DNA of 38,409 nucleotides from Prevotella sp. UBA6447 (GTDB taxonomy: Bacteria; Bacteroidota; Bacteroidia; Bacteroidales; Bacteroidaceae), in contig DJOD01000022.1 in the NCBI GenBank assembly GCA_002437115.1, forward strand, positions 1 through 38,409, read 5' to 3'. The notes under the pieces were generated by a model. That model had not been told where the DNA came from and made no database searches. It saw only the letters and a program-made list of their open reading frames with translations. Shown piece by piece: positions 17,222 to 24,640 of this stretch. Position numbers and translations under genes: made by a program. Numbering within the stretch: the stretch's first letter is position 1; each line of letters opens with the position of its first letter.

Positions 17222-18034
17222 ATGGGAAAAAGTATTCTTGACGGGCGCGAGGCCCTCAAAAAGGAAATCGACAAGATAGCCGAAGCCGCAGGCTATCTCT
17301 GGCAGAACGGATGGGCTGAGCGCAATGGCGGAAACATCACCGTCAACATCACCGAGTATGTGGACGATGGCATCAGGGCCCTTCCGGCCATCTCTGACGT
17401 GAAGCCGATTGGCGAGACCCTTCCCCACCTGAAGGGGCAATACTTCTTCTGCAAGGGCACGGGCAAGCGCATGCGCGACCTGGCACGCTGGCCCATGGAC
17501 AACGGCAGCGTGATCCGCATCCTTGACGACTGCGCCAGCTATGTCATCATCGCTGACCATGACGTGCAGCCCACCTCCGAGCTACCCTCCCACTTGGCCG
17601 TCCACGACCGTCAGGTCGAGCTGGGGTCGGGCTACAAGGCCACTGTCCATACGCATCCCATCGAACTTGTGGCCATGAGCCACAACGACCACTTCCTGGG
17701 CAAGGACGTGCTCACGAAGCTGCTTTGGAGCATGATTCCTGAGACAAAGGCATTTTGCCCATTGGGTCTTGGCGTTGTGCGCTACCAACTACCCGGCAGT
17801 GTGAAGTTGGCTCACGACACGCTTCAAGAGCTTGAAGGCTACGACGTGGTGCTGTGGGAGAAGCATGGTGTGTTTGCCAAGGGCAAGGATGTGATGGATG
17901 CTTTTGACCAAATAGACGTGTTGTCGAAGAGTGCCAAGATATATCTCGACTGCAAGGCCATGGGCTACAATCCGCAGGGCATGAGCGATGCCCAAATGTC
18001 CGAAATGACCCAAGCGTTCCATTTGCCGCGCTAA
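17222..18034 (+). CDS. rhaD: Rhamnulose-1-phosphate aldolase
   Basis: RhaD, a class II zinc aldolase, cleaves L-rhamnulose-1-phosphate to DHAP and L-lactaldehyde, the last common step of rhamnose catabolism. The 270-residue protein has NGGNITVNITE near the N-terminus. Zinc ligands are His143 and His145 (VHTHP) and His215 (WEKHGVFAKG). The catalytic glutamate is Glu120 in PTSELPSH. The spacing agrees with the Escherichia coli enzyme. The ATG at 17222 is preferred to the TTG at 17216. It is transcribed alone, ahead of the opposite-strand antiporter, while rhaK, rhaI and rhaT lie 1.7 kb downstream. Confidence 0.94.
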   Translation: MGKSILDGREALKKEIDKIAEAAGYLWQNGWAERNGGNITVNITEYVDDGIRALPAISDVKPIGETLPHLKGQYFFCKGTGKRMRDLARWPMDNGSVIRILDDCASYVIIADHDVQPTSELPSHLAVHDRQVELGSGYKATVHTHPIELVAMSHNDHFLGKDVLTKLLWSMIPETKAFCPLGLGVVRYQLPGSVKLAHDTLQELEGYDVVLWEKHGVFAKGKDVMDAFDQIDVLSKSAKIYLDCKAMGYNPQGMSDAQMSEMTQAFHLPR

Positions 18035-18086
18035 AGACAAGCCTGGTCGCGTCAAACCAAGTTATGTCGCGTCCATCTGTCAAAAG

Positions 18087-18164
18087 TTTAGCCCCGTACG
18101 AAGGAGCGACGATGCCGCCAGACTCAAAAGTCTGCCAGTCGCCGCCCGTTCATATGGGGCTAAA
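18087..18164. repeat. Nested inverted repeat between convergent genes
   Basis: Three concentric stems are visible: TTTAGCCCC/GGGGCTAAA (18087-18095 and 18156-18164), GCGAC/GTCGC (18106-18110 and 18138-18142), and CAGACT/AGTCTG (18119-18124 and 18129-18134) closing a CAAA loop. It sits between the 3' ends of rhaD and the antiporter gene. A REP-like element or a shared terminator is possible, although neither side has a strong T-run. Confidence 0.55.
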
Positions 18165-18200
18165 TCATGTTGTGAATTCAACTAATCGGAAAGCCGATGC

Positions 18201-19559
18201 TCACAGGGGTGTCGTGAAAAGGAATGTGCGAATGCACCAATAACTCAGGATGCCCGCCAGGTATCCCACCACGGCTATCCAGCTGATGTGCTTCATGTAC
18301 CAGCCAAACGTGATTTTCTCGAGCCCCATGACCACTACACCTGCCGCCGAGCCGATGATGAGCATGGAACCTCCCACGCCCGCACAATAAGCCAGCAACT
18401 GCCAGAAAATGCCATCGACCGCCATGTCGCCTGTGGGTGCAACGGGGTACATTCCCATGCAACCAGCCACAAGTGGCACATTGTCGACGATGCTCGACAG
18501 CACGCCGATGATGCCTGTCACCATGTAGTGGTTACCCGCAAAGGTCTCGTTGAGTCCTTTGCCGAGGGCTGTCAGCACCCCCACATCTTCGAGGCACGCC
18601 ACAGCCATCAAGATGCCGAGGAAGAAAAGAATGGTCGTCATGTCGATGTTGTGCAACAGGTTGGTTACTCGTTTCTGTGTGCCCTCCTGATTCTTGTCAT
18701 GTGGCAGTCGGCGATAAAAGGCCTCTGTGGTGGTCCACAGCACACCCAACACCAACAAGATTCCCACAAAGGGTGGCAAATTGGTGATGGCCTTAAACAC
18801 TGGCACAAACATCAGTCCACCCACACCAATGACAAAGACGGCCTTTCTCTCGCTGCTACTGAAGTCTTGCCCGCTCTCTGCCGTTACCGGCATGGCGGCT
18901 TCTTCCGTCAAGCTTCCCTTCAGCATATGTTGCATGATAAGTCCCGGTATCACCATCGACACCAACGATGGCACCAATATTTCTGATATGACTCCCGCAG
19001 CTGTGATTACGCCCTTGTTCCAGAGCATAATGGTCGTCACGTCGCCGATGGGCGAGAAAGCTCCTCCCGAGTTGGCTGCGATGATGACCAACGAAGCGTA
19101 GACGATGCGATCCTTGTGCTCTCTCACCAGTTTTCGCAAAATCATAATCATCACGATACTCGTGGTCAAGTTGTCAAGGATGGCCGACAGAAGGAAGGTC
19201 ATGAAGGCGATGCGCCACAGCAGCGCCCGCTTGCTGTGGGTCTTCATCACGGAGCGCACCCAGTTGAAGCCCCCGTTCTGGTCCACAATCTCCACGATGG
19301 TCATAGCTCCCATGAGGAAGAAGAGGGTTGTCGACGTGCTTCCGAGGTGCTTCTCTATGGCCTCGCTTACCCCATTTATGAGTTGCTGGCCTTGCATACC
19401 CGTGAGATAGCTGGCGGGGTCGACCATGAATAGCGTCCAACAGGCCGCAAACATCAGCAAGGCCACTGCGGCCTTGTTCACTTTGGTCACGCTCTCAAGG
19501 GCTATGAAGACGTAGCCCACGCAAAACATGACAACGATGGCAATAGTTAAAGATGACAT
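18201..19559 (-). CDS. nhaD: NhaD-type Na+/H+ antiporter
   Basis: This is a 452-residue polytopic membrane protein of the ion transporter superfamily (ArsB/NhaD type). It contains many hydrophobic segments and the family's paired re-entrant motifs: SAILDNLTTSIVMIMIL in the first half and SSIVDNVPLVAGC in the second, plus ANSGGAFSPIGDVTTIMLW. It probably exchanges sodium for protons. I take the start as the ATG at 19559 (MSSLTIAIV), since the ten residues in front of it are poorly suited to a membrane start. It lies on the opposite strand between rhaD and rhaK and has no obvious link to rhamnose. Confidence 0.88.
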   Translation of the reverse strand: MSSLTIAIVVMFCVGYVFIALESVTKVNKAAVALLMFAACWTLFMVDPASYLTGMQGQQLINGVSEAIEKHLGSTSTTLFFLMGAMTIVEIVDQNGGFNWVRSVMKTHSKRALLWRIAFMTFLLSAILDNLTTSIVMIMILRKLVREHKDRIVYASLVIIAANSGGAFSPIGDVTTIMLWNKGVITAAGVISEILVPSLVSMVIPGLIMQHMLKGSLTEEAAMPVTAESGQDFSSSERKAVFVIGVGGLMFVPVFKAITNLPPFVGILLVLGVLWTTTEAFYRRLPHDKNQEGTQKRVTNLLHNIDMTTILFFLGILMAVACLEDVGVLTALGKGLNETFAGNHYMVTGIIGVLSSIVDNVPLVAGCMGMYPVAPTGDMAVDGIFWQLLAYCAGVGGSMLIIGSAAGVVVMGLEKITFGWYMKHISWIAVVGYLAGILSYWCIRTFLFTTPL

Positions 19560-19591
19560 GATATAGATGTGAATGATATATATTTTCAATG

Positions 19592-19625
19592 TGGGGCAAC
19601 GGTTGCCCCAGCTGCTGCAAAGTTA
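19592..19625 (-). promoter_or_regulatory. nhaD promoter with palindrome at the start site
   Basis: On the minus strand TAACTTTG (19618-19625) is a perfect -7 box. Just downstream, over the expected start site, is the palindrome TGGGGCAAC-G-GTTGCCCCA (19592-19610), which could be an operator or a 5' mRNA hairpin. Confidence 0.5.
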
Positions 19626-19635
19626 AAAAGAATTC

Positions 19636-19664
19636 TCAAATTAATAGGCTTAAATATCAAATTA
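19636..19664 (+). promoter_or_regulatory. Candidate rhamnose activator site upstream of rhaK
   Basis: TCAAATTA is repeated at 19636-19643 and 19657-19664 with a 21-bp period. The second copy begins within AAATATCAA (19652-19660), which ends 30 bp before the rhaK -7 box, matching the rhaD promoter exactly. This fits two direct half-sites for an AraC-type activator. Confidence 0.55.
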
Positions 19665-19690
19665 TCATGTCCCTGCGGAGTGAATTGTGT

Positions 19691-19698
19691 TATCTTTG
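19691..19698 (+). promoter_or_regulatory. -7 element of the rhaKIT operon
   Basis: TATCTTTG is a perfect TAnnTTTG match 35 bp before the rhaK ATG. No TTG at the usual -33 spacing is seen, consistent with dependence on an activator. Confidence 0.65.
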
Positions 19699-19733
19699 CA
19701 ACATCAGTAACCCAAGCAACTATCATCCTTTCT

Positions 19734-21212
19734 ATGGAAGCAAATAAGTTATTTTTCGCCGTGGACCTTGGAGCCACAAGCGGGCGCACCGTCCTCGGTT
19801 ACCTAAGTGCAGGAAAGTTGGAACTGGAAGAACTGACGCGTTTCAACAACCAGCTCATCACTGCCAACGGCCACTATTATTGGGACATTCTCGCCCTCTA
19901 CTGGGAGATTGTCAAGGGACTCCGGCTGGTTCGCGAGCGGCATCTGCCTTTACAGAGCATCGGCATTGACACATGGGGCTGCGACTTTGTCTGCGTGGCC
20001 GACGACGGACAGTTCCTTTCCTCCCCCATGGCCTACCGCGACCCGCACACGGCTCACACAATGGACACCTATTTTAATAGAGAGCTGTCCAAGCAGGTGG
20101 TCTATGACAAGACCGGCATCCAGTTCATGAACTTCAATTCGCTTTTCCAGCTCTACCAGATGCGCCTTGACGGCAACGTGGCTCTTCGCGAGGCATCGAA
20201 GATTCTGTTCATCCCAGATGCCTTGAGTTACCTGCTCACCGGCCAAACAACCTGCGAGTACACGGTGGCATCCACCTCACAATTGCTCAATCCCGTCACA
20301 GGCGATCTCGACATTGACCTGCTCAAGAGCGTGGGGCTGAGGCGCGACCAGTTTGGCCCCATCATAACGCCTGGCACGCCTGTTGGGAGGCTGACACCCG
20401 AAGTGCAGAAACTGACAGGCTTGGGTCCCATCCCTGTTATCGCTGTGGCTGGGCATGACACCGCCTCGGCCGTTGCTGCCGTGCCCGCCAAAGACGAGCG
20501 TTTTGCCTACCTCAGCTCTGGCACGTGGAGCCTCATGGGCATCGAGACACCAAAAGCTATCATCAGCGACAATACCTTCCGCAAGAACTTTACTAACGAG
20601 GGCGGCATTGAGGGCACCACGCGCTTCCTCAAGAACATCTGTGGCATGTGGATCTACGAGCGTTGTCGCCAGGAGTGGCCTGAAGCCAAAGCTCTGAGCC
20701 ACACAGAGTTGCAGCGCGAGGCCATGGAGCAAGAGGCGTTTCGAAGCCTCATCAACCCCGACGACTCGCTCTTCGCCAACCCCGAGTGCATGGTGGCGGC
20801 CATCCAGACCTACTGCGAACGCACAAGGCAGCCCGTGCCTGAGGGGCATGCCGCCTGTTGCCGTTGCATCTTCGAGTCGCTGGCCCTTCGTTACCGGCAG
20901 GTGTTCAGCTGGCTGAAGGAACTGGCTGGCTTCGACATCAATGTGCTCCACATCATCGGTGGGGGGTCCAAGAACGAGTATCTCGACCAGTTCACGGCCA
21001 ACTCATGTGGAGTGACGGTGCTTGCGGGTCCGCAAGAAGGCACCGCCATCGGCAACGTGATGCTGCAGGCCAAGGCCGCCGGCATTGTGGCCGACAGGTG
21101 GGAGATGCGTCACATCATTGCCCAATCGGTGGTGCCGAAACGCTTTGAGCCTCAAGACCGCGAAGCCTGGGACGCTGCCTACAGACGCTTCTTGAGCATC
21201 GTCGGAAAATGA
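19734..21212 (+). CDS. rhaK: L-rhamnulokinase
   Basis: This FGGY-family kinase phosphorylates L-rhamnulose at C1 using ATP. The 492-residue protein begins MEANKLFFAVDLGATSGRTVLGY, with the ATP-binding phosphate-1 motif typical of rhamnulokinases. It also has GIDTWGCDF, AVAGHDTASAVAAVP, YLSSGTWSLMGIE and the C-terminal adenosine motif IIGGGSKNEYLDQFTANSCGVTVLAGPQEGTAIGN. The ATG at 19734 was chosen over an in-frame upstream codon at 19569, because the promoter box lies between them. It is the first gene of the rhaK-rhaI-rhaT operon. The same gene is called rhaB in enteric bacteria. Confidence 0.95.
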   Translation: MEANKLFFAVDLGATSGRTVLGYLSAGKLELEELTRFNNQLITANGHYYWDILALYWEIVKGLRLVRERHLPLQSIGIDTWGCDFVCVADDGQFLSSPMAYRDPHTAHTMDTYFNRELSKQVVYDKTGIQFMNFNSLFQLYQMRLDGNVALREASKILFIPDALSYLLTGQTTCEYTVASTSQLLNPVTGDLDIDLLKSVGLRRDQFGPIITPGTPVGRLTPEVQKLTGLGPIPVIAVAGHDTASAVAAVPAKDERFAYLSSGTWSLMGIETPKAIISDNTFRKNFTNEGGIEGTTRFLKNICGMWIYERCRQEWPEAKALSHTELQREAMEQEAFRSLINPDDSLFANPECMVAAIQTYCERTRQPVPEGHAACCRCIFESLALRYRQVFSWLKELAGFDINVLHIIGGGSKNEYLDQFTANSCGVTVLAGPQEGTAIGNVMLQAKAAGIVADRWEMRHIIAQSVVPKRFEPQDREAWDAAYRRFLSIVGK

Positions 21213-21246
21213 GAAAACACCAACAAACCATAAAAAACATAAAACC

Positions 21247-22500
21247 ATGAAATCAGAACAGATTGAAAAAGCCTACGCGCTCGCTAAAGAGCGCTATGCG
21301 GCCTTGGGTGTCGACACCGACAAGGCCATCGAGACGTTGGAACACACTCCCATCTCTCTCCACTGTTGGCAAGCTGACGACGTGATGGGCTTCGAGCGCA
21401 AAGTGGCTGCTTCGGGTGGCATCATGACCACCGGCAACTTCCCGGGCCGCGCACGCAACATCGACGAGCTGCGCCAAGACATCGACAAGGCATGCTCGCT
21501 CCTTGCCGGCCCCATGCGCCTCAACTTGCATGAGACCTATGGCGACTTCGGCGGCCATTTTGTCGACCGCGACCAGTGTGGCCCCGAGCATTTCAGGAGT
21601 TGGATGGAATGGGCCAAGGAACGCGACATGAAGCTTGACTTTAACTCCACCTCATTCTCTCATCCAAAAAGTGGAACCCTGTCGCTGGCCAATCCCGACA
21701 AGGCCGTGCGCGATTTCTGGATTGAGCACACCAAGCGGTGCCGCCGCATCGCAGAGGCCATGGGCGAGTACCAGGGCGACCCGTGCATCATGAATATCTG
21801 GGTACACGACGGGTCGAAGGACTACACCGTGGAGAAATACCGCTATCGCCAAATCTTCAAGGAGAGCCTCGACGAAATCATGAGCGAAAACCTGCCACAC
21901 ATGAAGACCTGCCTCGAGGCCAAACTCTTCGGCATCGGTCTGGAGGCCTACACCGTTGGGTCACACGACTTCGTGGCCGGCTACTGTGCCAAGAACAACA
22001 TGATTTACACGCTCGACACAGGCCACTACGAGCCCACCGAGAACGTGTCCGACGCTGTGTCGTCGCTCCTGCTCTTCGTGCCCGAGCTTATGCTCCACGT
22101 GTCGCGCCCCATGCACTGGGACTCCGACCACGTGACCTGCTTCGACGACAACACGCGCAACCTCTTTGCCGAGCTGGTGCGTTCCGGCCAGCTGCACCGC
22201 GCGCATATCGGCCTCGACTATTTTGACGCGAGCATCGATCGCCTGGGTGCCTACATCATCGGTACGCGCGCCACACAGAAGAGCCTGCTCGCGGCCTTCC
22301 TCGAGCCGCTCGACAAGTTGCGCCAGTATGAGGACGAGGGCAAGTTCTTCGAGCGGTTGGCCCTCCTGGAGGAAGAGAAGACGCTGCCCTTCGGCGCGGT
22401 CTACGACTACTTCAACCTGAAGAACAATGTGCCCGTGGGCGAAGAGTTCATCCCTGAGATTGAGCGCTACGAGCAGGAGGTGACCTTCAAACGCGCCTGA
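21247..22500 (+). CDS. rhaI: L-rhamnose isomerase
   Basis: This cytoplasmic metalloenzyme interconverts L-rhamnose and L-rhamnulose. It has 417 residues, the usual length. Family blocks seen are ISLHCWQADDVMGFE near the N-terminus, LHETYGDFGGHFVDRDQ, FNSTSFSHPKSGTLSLANPDKAVRDFWIEHTKRCR, and the metal-site region YTLDTGHYEPTENVSDAVSSLL...MHWDSDHV. It follows rhaK by 34 bp and precedes the transporter by 5 bp, so all three are surely one transcript. The gene is called rhaA in enteric bacteria. Confidence 0.96.
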   Translation: MKSEQIEKAYALAKERYAALGVDTDKAIETLEHTPISLHCWQADDVMGFERKVAASGGIMTTGNFPGRARNIDELRQDIDKACSLLAGPMRLNLHETYGDFGGHFVDRDQCGPEHFRSWMEWAKERDMKLDFNSTSFSHPKSGTLSLANPDKAVRDFWIEHTKRCRRIAEAMGEYQGDPCIMNIWVHDGSKDYTVEKYRYRQIFKESLDEIMSENLPHMKTCLEAKLFGIGLEAYTVGSHDFVAGYCAKNNMIYTLDTGHYEPTENVSDAVSSLLLFVPELMLHVSRPMHWDSDHVTCFDDNTRNLFAELVRSGQLHRAHIGLDYFDASIDRLGAYIIGTRATQKSLLAAFLEPLDKLRQYEDEGKFFERLALLEEEKTLPFGAVYDYFNLKNNVPVGEEFIPEIERYEQEVTFKRA

Positions 22501-22505
22501 CCGTC

Positions 22506-23543
22506 ATGGACATCATCATCGGACTCCTTATCATCGCCGTCGGGGCGTTCTGCCAGAGCAGCAGTTACGTGCCCATCAACAAGGTGAAAGACTGGAGCTG
22601 GGAGAGCTATTGGCTCGTGCAGGGTGTCTTCGCCTGGCTGCTGCTGCCTTTCCTTGGCGCGCAGCTGGCCATTCCAGAAGGTCAGAGTCTGTGGGGGCTG
22701 ATAAGTCACGCGCCAATATTCAACGTGTGGATGACGTTGCTCTTTGGCTTCCTGTGGGGCGTTGGAGGACTCACGTTTGGCCTTTCCATGCGTTACCTTG
22801 GCGTGGCTCTTGGCCAATCGATTGCCCTCGGCACCTGCGCTGCCTTTGGCACGGTCATGGGCCCTGTACTGCTCAACGTGTTCTTCCCTGAGTTGGGGGC
22901 CTTGGGGGCCCTTACCTTTGCCGTCATCACTGGTGTCGTCATCACACTGGCGGGCATCGCCATCATCGGCGTGGCGGGCGCCATGAAGGCCCAGTCGCTG
23001 ACCGAGACGGAGAAGAAGGCTGCTGTGAAGGACTTCAACTTCCCGCTCGGCATCGCCATCGCCTTGCTATCGGGGTTCATGAGCGGTTGCTTCAACGTCG
23101 GACTGGAGTTTGGCAAGGACATCAACTTCGGCGACCTCACCGACCCGATGTTCCGCACGTTGCCGGCCACGCTTCTCGTCACAGCGGGCGGCTTCGTGAC
23201 CAACCTGACCTACTGCCTCTACCAGAACCGGAAAAACCACACGTGGGGCGACTACGCCAAAGGCCGTGTCTGGGGCAATAACCTCGTTTTTTGCCTGCTG
23301 GCAGGCGCCCTGTGGTACTCCCAGTTCTTCGGCTTGAGTCTGGGCAAGGGCTTCCTCGCCTCATCGCCCACCCTGCTCACGCTGGCCTTTTGCATCCTCA
23401 TGGCCCTCAACGTGGTCTTCTCCAACGTATGGGGCATCGTACTGCATGAGTGGCGTGGTTGTTCGCGCAGGACCATCGCGGTGCTCGTGGTGGGCATCGC
23501 AGTGCTCATCGTGGCCTCATTCGTGCCGCAGTTCATCGGCTGA
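22506..23543 (+). CDS. rhaT: L-rhamnose/proton symporter
   Basis: RhaT brings L-rhamnose across the inner membrane with a proton. The 345-residue protein is hydrophobic throughout with about ten membrane segments, starting MDIIIGLLIIAVGAFCQSSSYVPINKVKDWSWE, which is typical of the RhaT family. The conserved WGVGGLTFGLSMRYLGVALGQSIALG block and GFMSGCFNVGLEFG follow. It starts 5 bp after rhaI and ends the operon. In Bacteroides the equivalent gene has been called rhaP. Confidence 0.93.
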   Translation: MDIIIGLLIIAVGAFCQSSSYVPINKVKDWSWESYWLVQGVFAWLLLPFLGAQLAIPEGQSLWGLISHAPIFNVWMTLLFGFLWGVGGLTFGLSMRYLGVALGQSIALGTCAAFGTVMGPVLLNVFFPELGALGALTFAVITGVVITLAGIAIIGVAGAMKAQSLTETEKKAAVKDFNFPLGIAIALLSGFMSGCFNVGLEFGKDINFGDLTDPMFRTLPATLLVTAGGFVTNLTYCLYQNRKNHTWGDYAKGRVWGNNLVFCLLAGALWYSQFFGLSLGKGFLASSPTLLTLAFCILMALNVVFSNVWGIVLHEWRGCSRRTIAVLVVGIAVLIVASFVPQFIG

Positions 23544-23568
23544 GCAAGCCCCTGATCGCATGCTTCCA

Positions 23569-23609
23569 GGAGGCGGCAACATCCACAGACATGGGGTGTT
23601 GCCGCCTCC
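23569..23609 (+). terminator. Hairpin after rhaT
   Basis: A perfect 13-bp stem, GGAGGCGGCAACA with TGTTGCCGCCTCC (23569-23581 and 23597-23609), has a 15-nt loop and begins 25 bp after the rhaT stop. It has no T-run, so it may be an RNA-stabilising hairpin rather than a classical terminator. A second hairpin, GCCGAAA/TTTCGGC at 23712-23718 and 23728-23734, is followed by ACTTTTC and could end transcription. Confidence 0.55.
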
Positions 23610-23820
23610 CGCGTTGCGCCATCAATTGATGTAGTCGAGACAGACCCACTTGGAAGAAAGCGGACAATGTATATAAAAAACAGCGATTATTTTCAACTTC
23701 AAAATATTTTGGCCGAAATACGCGATTTTTCGGCACTTTTCACAACTTGCTGATAATTAGCTGTTTATAATTTTTAGAATTTTATTAAGCCTAAAAAGTA
23801 AATACTTTTCATCAAAGAAT

Positions 23821-23918
23821 ACCCTTTATCGTGTTGCGATATACCCTTTATCATGACACGATTAACGCTTAATCGCACTGCGATAAAGCGTATATCGCAA
23901 CACAAAACACCCTTTATC
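23821..23918. repeat. Palindromic repeat cluster upstream of the ECF sigma operon
   Basis: A 74-bp near-perfect palindrome spans 23831-23904. The arm GTGTTGCGATATAC (23831-23844) pairs with its complement at 23890-23903, then after one mismatch CTTTATC (23846-23852) pairs with GATAAAG (23882-23888). An inner hairpin CGATTAA-CGC-TTAATCG lies at 23859-23875. ACCCTTTATC occurs three times, at 23821, 23843 and 23909. The 602-bp gap around it (23544-24145) is AT-rich and shows no convincing gene. Short frames across it on both strands are repeat-derived. Confidence 0.7.
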
Positions 23919-23992
23919 GCAAAAACACCCCATGCAAATCTTTCTTTGATAGACAAAAACGGCCATTTTCGCGTTCTATTTCAACTACAGTC

Positions 23993-24028
23993 CGTGACAA
24001 AGTTTTGCACCAAAAAACGTGACAAAGT
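23993..24028. repeat. Direct repeat CGTGACAAAGT
   Basis: The 11-bp sequence CGTGACAAAGT occurs at 23993-24003 and again at 24018-24028, a period of 25 bp. It lies about 120 bp before the sigma factor gene and could be part of its control region. Confidence 0.5.
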
Positions 24029-24057
24029 AATGCTTTCCGCACTTCTTGTGAGCTAAA

Positions 24058-24110
24058 ATGAAGGATGTTTTAGTGTTAACGAAAGTTAAGACTGTTGATA
24101 AATCCTTCAT
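24058..24110. promoter_or_regulatory. Inverted repeat ATGAAGGAT / ATCCTTCAT before the ECF gene
   Basis: A 9-bp inverted repeat has arms at 24058-24066 and 24102-24110 with a 35-bp AT-rich spacer, ending 35 bp before the ECF sigma start codon. No TAnnTTTG box is seen in this stretch, so the operon may use another sigma factor, possibly its own. Confidence 0.4.
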
Positions 24111-24145
24111 AGTTCCGTTTAAACCATAGAACCCGAAAAGAAGAG

Positions 24146-24640
24146 ATGACCGAACAAGAGTTTGTCGATATCGTGCCGCGATTGCGGGCCTTGGCCCTGC
24201 GCAACGCCCTAAGCTACTCCGTCCAGGCGGACGAGGCCGAGGACGTGGCCCAAGACTCCCTGCTCAAGATGTGGGCGCTTCGTGAGCGCATCACCTCCGT
24301 GGGGCACGCCTTGGGACTTGTGGCCACCATGGCCCGCCACCTGGTCATCGACAGGCTCCGCCAACGCCGCACCGTGGGGCTCGACCAAGCCCGCCACCTG
24401 GCTTCAGCCCAGCAAGCGTCGTGGCGCCTTGAGGAGGAGACCTACGGACAATGGCTCGACGAGGCCCTCCGACGACTGCCGCCCACCGAATACCTGGTGC
24501 TCCACCTGCGCCAGGTGGAGGGCAGGGAGACGGAGGAGATAGCCGCCATCATAGGCATCACCCCACGCTCCGTGGCCACGCTGCTCTCCCGGGCGAGAAA
24601 ACGATTGTTGGAACAGATCAAGAAAGGCAAACGACTATGA
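24146..24640 (+). CDS. ECF-family RNA polymerase sigma factor
   Basis: This 164-residue protein has sigma region 2 at about residues 10-75, with DEAEDVAQDSLLKMWALRERI. Region 4 is at about 105-160 and contains LPPTEYLVLHLRQVEGRETEEIAAIIGITPRSVATLLSRARKRL, a clear helix-turn-helix. It would direct RNA polymerase to a small regulon. Its stop overlaps the start of the next gene (ATGA), the usual layout for a sigma factor and its anti-sigma partner. No SusC/SusD genes follow, so it is not the common glycan-uptake type. Confidence 0.92.
   Translation: MTEQEFVDIVPRLRALALRNALSYSVQADEAEDVAQDSLLKMWALRERITSVGHALGLVATMARHLVIDRLRQRRTVGLDQARHLASAQQASWRLEEETYGQWLDEALRRLPPTEYLVLHLRQVEGRETEEIAAIIGITPRSVATLLSRARKRLLEQIKKGKRL

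Noticed and set aside
23831..23904. Palindrome cluster as a replication origin or CRISPR-like array
   Set aside because: No DnaA-box pattern (TTATCCACA) was seen, and there are no regular spacers or cas genes nearby.
23853..24056. Small plus-strand frame of 67 codons, and a 60-codon minus-strand frame at 23774-23956
   Set aside because: Both run through the palindromic repeat cluster, and their sequence is explained by the repeat. No conserved protein pattern is visible.
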